Assembly (NCBI GenBank): GCA_002373375.1
Contig: DFLE01000028.1
Span: 1 to 8,966 of the forward strand
Direction: 5' to 3'
Length of the DNA stretch: 8,966 nucleotides
DNA from: Prevotellaceae bacterium UBA3627
Lineage (GTDB): Bacteria > Bacteroidota > Bacteroidia > Bacteroidales > Bacteroidaceae
Under the pieces are notes generated by a model that had not been told where the DNA came from, did no database searches, and was given only the letters and a program-made list of their open reading frames with translations. Made by a program: the position numbers and the translations under genes. Shown here piece by piece: positions 6,338-8,966 of this stretch; position 1 is the stretch's first letter; every line of letters starts with the position of its first letter.

Positions 6338-8059
6338 ATGAAGAAATCACAATTGTTTCTGACATTCCTGACTGTCCCCCTACTCTGCTGTTGCGCACAG
6401 TCTGTCAATACTACAAAAGACAAAGGCATATTCGAATACAAGGAGATATACCTCTCTGACGCTCTTGGGCAACAGGGCAAGGAACTGGGACTTAACAGCG
6501 TTGACGAGGACTGGGGACTGTGGGGACACAATCTCAGGCGTGTGCTTCCATTGAATCATTCATCACAAGTGTATGCCACAGTAGAAGGACAGCGCACCAA
6601 GGAGCAGTTCTGCTTCTCGTCTGAGCAATTGTATGAATACATCGCCAACTATATCATTGACACATACGGCGAGAATGACACACAGCGCTTCGCCATCCTT
6701 GCCAACGATAACGATCTGGTGTGTCAGTGCCAACTATGCCGTAAGGCTGGCAACACCCCCCACAACACTTCGCCTACGGTGCTCACGATGATTGAGAGAC
6801 TGGCAAGACGTTTTCCCAGACATTTGTTCTTCACCTCTCACTACAGCACGGCGAAGACGGTGCCTGCACACAGGATGCCTGAGAACACGGGAGTACTCGT
6901 CAGTGCCATGGACTACCCTCTATGCTCTGTGGAGACTGAACATGACAAGAGGTTTGAGAACCTGCTCAGGCAGTGGGGCGAGAAGATGAACCATGTCTAT
7001 GTATGGGACTACATCAACAATTTCGACGACTACTTCACGCCGTTCCCCATCTTCCGCATCATGCAGCGCAGGTTACAGATGTATGCCAGGTGCAATGTGA
7101 AGGGCGTGTTCCTGAACGGCAGCGGCAGCGACTACAGCACATGGCAGTATATACACACCATGGTGCTGGCTGACTTACTGAAGAATCCTGACCTTGACTG
7201 TGCTAAACTTATAAAGTCTCATTGCGAGGCAAGGTATTCCAAGGCAGGAAAACTGACTGCCGACTTTATGCTTAAGCAGGAGGACTGGACAGCGAAACGC
7301 GGAAAGGCCCTGCCACTGTACGGCGGCGTCAGTCAGGCAGTAAACTGTTATCTGCCTGCAAAGGAGTTCATAGACTTCCACAATGCCTTCGCCGCCTTGG
7401 TACCTGAGACATCGGGTGACGAAAGAAGGGTGATGGACAGGCTGTGCCGCGCCATGTCGCTGACACGCATGGAACTGATGCGCCTGTCAGGAGACATCAA
7501 CGGCTACCAGACCTACCACGATCACCTTGCAGCCCTGAAGGGAAAGAACACCGAGGTGTATAGCGAGTCGTGCTGGACGGTTGAGACTTACCTGAAAGAC
7601 TATGAGGAGATGGCACAGCATGCCGCAGAGTCAAAAGACCACAACCTGTTGCTAGGAAAGAAACTTACCGCCCTCAGCAACCTCGACGAGGAATATAACG
7701 ACATCGTCATATTGACTGACGGACTGCTGGGATTGCCCTCTAACTACCACTGCGGACAAATGATTTCATCGGCAAAGACGGCTTTGCTAATCGGTGTCCC
7801 ACGGGTGCCGGGCATGAAGAAGATATGCGTCTGGACAACAAGGAACACGCCTTGCCACATTCTCTTTCCTGAGAAAATAACGCTCACCTGCGGAGGCATC
7901 ACCATTGCAGAGGCCATACCCGAGCCTACGCCCTCAAACGCTGACCGCTCCGTAGCCGAGCTTTATATCCCATCAACAGCAAAAGGCGACCTCGTGCTCC
8001 ACATAATACGCAACACGCAAGACCGCACCATGGCTATAGACGAGATAGAAAGCTTTTAG
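6338..8059 (+). CDS. DUF4838 family lipoprotein, possible carbohydrate-active enzyme
   Basis: A 573-residue predicted lipoprotein; the signal peptide ends at a Cys cluster (LLCCCAQ, Cys 17-19). I assign DUF4838 from family features: LWGHNLRRVLP (61-71), QFCFSSEQLYEYIA (90-103), an AILANDND segment followed by CQCQLC (129-134, possible metal site), VYVWDYINNF (220-229), FPIF (236-239) and NVKGVFLNGSG (253-263). DUF4838 is linked to a TIM-barrel fold like that of glycoside hydrolases, but I know of no settled activity. The N-terminal part looks shorter than in many relatives, and the C-terminal 120 or so residues (from LTDGLLG) look like a beta-sandwich, perhaps carbohydrate binding. No acidic surface-export signal follows the Cys, so a periplasmic position is slightly favoured. 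It starts 24 bp after the barrel gene with no visible promoter, so it is probably co-transcribed and may trim or modify the exported polymer (inference). Confidence 0.82.
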   Translation: MKKSQLFLTFLTVPLLCCCAQSVNTTKDKGIFEYKEIYLSDALGQQGKELGLNSVDEDWGLWGHNLRRVLPLNHSSQVYATVEGQRTKEQFCFSSEQLYEYIANYIIDTYGENDTQRFAILANDNDLVCQCQLCRKAGNTPHNTSPTVLTMIERLARRFPRHLFFTSHYSTAKTVPAHRMPENTGVLVSAMDYPLCSVETEHDKRFENLLRQWGEKMNHVYVWDYINNFDDYFTPFPIFRIMQRRLQMYARCNVKGVFLNGSGSDYSTWQYIHTMVLADLLKNPDLDCAKLIKSHCEARYSKAGKLTADFMLKQEDWTAKRGKALPLYGGVSQAVNCYLPAKEFIDFHNAFAALVPETSGDERRVMDRLCRAMSLTRMELMRLSGDINGYQTYHDHLAALKGKNTEVYSESCWTVETYLKDYEEMAQHAAESKDHNLLLGKKLTALSNLDEEYNDIVILTDGLLGLPSNYHCGQMISSAKTALLIGVPRVPGMKKICVWTTRNTPCHILFPEKITLTCGGITIAEAIPEPTPSNADRSVAELYIPSTAKGDLVLHIIRNTQDRTMAIDEIESF

Positions 8060-8064
8060 CTTTA

Positions 8065-8226
8065 ATGCATAATTCATAATTCATAATGCATAGTTGCCAT
8101 GCGGACCGACGCGGAGCCAATTATGAATTGACATGCGGAGCTTAATTATGCATTATGAGACCCACCCCGACCCTCCCTGTGAGGGAGGGAGATTGGGCGG
8201 TGCATTATGAATTATGAATTATGCAT
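8065..8226. repeat. MITE-like element with perfect 26-bp inverted ends
   Basis: Bases 8065-8090 and 8201-8226 are perfect 26-bp inverted repeats built from cataattcataat/attatgaattatg sequence. The 110 bp between them contain a G/C-rich hairpin (8171-8189) and copies of a catgcggagc motif. With no coding capacity and long AT-rich inverted ends, the element looks like a non-autonomous repeat of the kind common between Bacteroidales genes. I see no clear target-site duplication. When transcribed, the arms could form a long hairpin ending the upstream operon, in either orientation. Confidence 0.65.
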
Positions 8227-8283
8227 CATGAATTATAAATTTTGAATTATTAATTATAAATTGACATGCGGAGCCTAATTATG
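8126..8283 (+). repeat. 25-bp direct repeat containing catgcggagc; second copy forms the lipoprotein gene start
   Basis: The copies at 8126-8150 and 8259-8283 differ at only one base (8142 T, 8275 C). Each reads aattgacatgcggagc followed by ttaattatg or ctaattatg. A degenerate third copy lies at 8108-8125 (gacgcggagccaattatg). The second copy supplies the ATG at 8266 and the first codons of the DUF1573 gene, and the attatg/cattatg units after it continue the coding sequence to about 8310. Confidence 0.65.
8171..8189. repeat. G/C-rich hairpin ccctccct-gtg-agggaggg
   Basis: A perfect 8-bp stem (8171-8178 with 8182-8189) and 3-base loop lie inside the AT-rich inverted repeat. Imperfect pairing may extend outward between the cacccc-type left flank (8163-8168) and the gggcggtg right flank (8195-8202). 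No T tract follows on either strand, so it is not a standard intrinsic terminator. The contrast with the AT-rich flanks suggests a distinct repeat core. Confidence 0.6.
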
Positions 8284-8835
8284 AATTATGCATTATGCAT
8301 TATGAATTATACACTGTTCGCTTGCTTAGCGCTCTGCGCATGCAGCAAAGAGCTACAGCCTGCCGAAGTAATAATAACAGACCCTGCCAGGCACTATTAC
8401 CCTGTAGTGCAGGGCGAGATTATGGGGGTAAACTATGAGATAGAGAACATATCTGAAAACCCTCTCTTCATACAGGAGGTACAGACAACATGCGGATGCC
8501 TCATTGCACGCGATGAACTCCCGATGGTCATTCTGCCACACAAGAAGGGATTCCTGCACCTTGACTTCAACACCATCAAGAACAACGGCTATGCCGAGCA
8601 CTTCATTTACTGCTACGGAAATTTCAAAAACGGCAGAATGATAGAACTGCAGTTTGACACCAACGTGGTGCCAAGGGCTGACTATTTCCACGACTACGAG
8701 CAACTGTGGAAGGAACAGAAGAAAGAGGCTGTAGCCAAACGTTCGTGCGATGACGGCGACTATGACGACAAGGGCTATTACACAGGAGACTACATGGAAC
8801 CTCAGACTATGAAAACTAATAACGAGGAAGAATAA
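8266..8835 (+). CDS. DUF1573 domain lipoprotein
   Basis: A 189-residue predicted lipoprotein. The lipobox LCAC places the acylated Cys at residue 26, followed by SKELQP. Residues about 32-133 form a DUF1573 domain, an immunoglobulin-like beta-sandwich: VNYEIENISENPLFIQEVQTTCGC with the hallmark TTCGC (69-73), then VILPHKKGFLHLDFNT, where relatives read 'PGekg.i.v.f'. DUF1573 proteins are common in Bacteroidetes envelopes but have no well-defined role. The C-terminal tail (about 150-189) is Asp/Tyr/Glu-rich and low in complexity, ending NNEEE. The ATG at 8266 gives the only N-terminal positive charge (Arg2); in-frame ATGs at 8281 and 8302 are alternatives. All three starts lie in repeat DNA. 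The 206-bp repeat spacer upstream suggests separate expression from the polysaccharide operon, though no full promoter is visible. The stop is 12 bp before the next reading frame. Confidence 0.82.
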   Translation: MRSLIMNYALCIMNYTLFACLALCACSKELQPAEVIITDPARHYYPVVQGEIMGVNYEIENISENPLFIQEVQTTCGCLIARDELPMVILPHKKGFLHLDFNTIKNNGYAEHFIYCYGNFKNGRMIELQFDTNVVPRADYFHDYEQLWKEQKKEAVAKRSCDDGDYDDKGYYTGDYMEPQTMKTNNEEE

Positions 8836-8847
8836 GACGCTGAAAAG

Positions 8848-8966
8848 ATGGAGTTGCGCAGCATCATTGCCGAGCACATTCTCTTCCAGTTCCGTTCGCG
8901 ATATATCGACCTCCACTGCGCCACAGCCCGCGAACGCTACGAGCGGCTGCTGCAGCGTTGTCCCGG
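8848..8966 (+). CDS. Partial gene, Crp/Fnr-like regulator segment lacking its sensor domain
   Basis: Thirty-nine residues are visible before the window ends. The part FRSRYIDLHCATARERYERLL resembles the linker just before the helix-turn-helix in Bacteroidetes Crp/Fnr regulators (typically ...RI..L...TAEERY..LL...P.L), so a DNA-binding domain should follow outside the window. In that family, about 120 residues of cyclic-nucleotide-binding-like domain normally precede this point. Here the ATG at 8848 comes only 12 bp after the DUF1573 stop and in the same frame (TAA, then Asp-Ala-Glu-Lys-Met). The upstream sequence is fully used by DUF1573, so the sensor domain is absent. It could be an N-terminally truncated remnant or a short stand-alone regulator. 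The stretch is visibly more G+C-rich than the DNA before it. The family call rests on a short segment. Confidence 0.45.
   Translation, partial: MELRSIIAEHILFQFRSRYIDLHCATARERYERLLQRCP

Noticed and set aside
8049..8063. Small hairpin at the DUF4838 stop codon
   Set aside because: The aaagc/gcttt stem is only 5 bp, overlaps the stop codon and has no T tract, so it is too weak to call a terminator.
8235..8268. Promoter for the DUF1573 gene within the repeat
   Set aside because: ATAAATTTTG at 8235-8244 resembles a -7 element but its spacing is off by one from TAnnTTTG, and no TTTG lies at the right distance upstream.
8353..8916. Minus-strand open frame of 187 codons
   Set aside because: It is antisense to the DUF1573 gene and the Crp/Fnr-like fragment, whose products have recognisable family motifs. 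The antisense product has none.

Overview
The window looks like chromosomal DNA from a Bacteroidetes, most likely a Prevotella-type Bacteroidales (inference). The support is a -33/-7 promoter of the TTTG-N19-TAnnTTTG type, A-rich translation starts without strong Shine-Dalgarno sites, and typical protein families: a YaiO-type barrel, DUF4838 and a DUF1573 lipoprotein. AT-rich 'aattatgaattatgcattatg' repeats also fill intergenic DNA. All confident genes are on the + strand.

Layout. Positions 1-494 hold no convincing gene. They contain a hairpin followed by an exact 22-bp-period repeat array (117-223), a weak terminator-like stem (266-302), a 12-bp palindrome (360-371) and then the promoter of the main operon (495-525). 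Next come four closely spaced genes: a membrane-anchored HEAT-like protein (562-1899), a family 2 glycosyltransferase of the processive synthase type (2026-3477), a 947-residue TPR plus outer-membrane beta-barrel protein (3470-6313) and a DUF4838 lipoprotein (6338-8059). A repeat-rich spacer of about 200 bp follows, with a perfect 26-bp inverted repeat, a G/C-rich hairpin and direct repeats. These repeats run into the start of a DUF1573 lipoprotein gene (8266-8835). The window ends in a partial reading frame (8848-8966) that resembles the middle to C-terminal half of a Crp/Fnr regulator but has no cyclic-nucleotide-binding domain in front of it.

How the genes may work together. The inner-membrane synthase, periplasmic TPR scaffold with C-terminal barrel, and envelope lipoprotein related to carbohydrate-active enzymes have the shape of a synthase-dependent exopolysaccharide system, comparable in layout to Pga, Bcs, Alg or Pel. 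The HEAT protein and the DUF4838 protein are not standard parts of those systems, which makes this a candidate for a poorly described Bacteroidetes variant. The polymer and the roles of these two proteins cannot be read from the sequence.

A second theme is repeat DNA entering genes. The basic N-terminal regions of the signal peptides of the TPR/barrel protein and the DUF1573 lipoprotein are both encoded by repeat-like sequence at the gene junctions.
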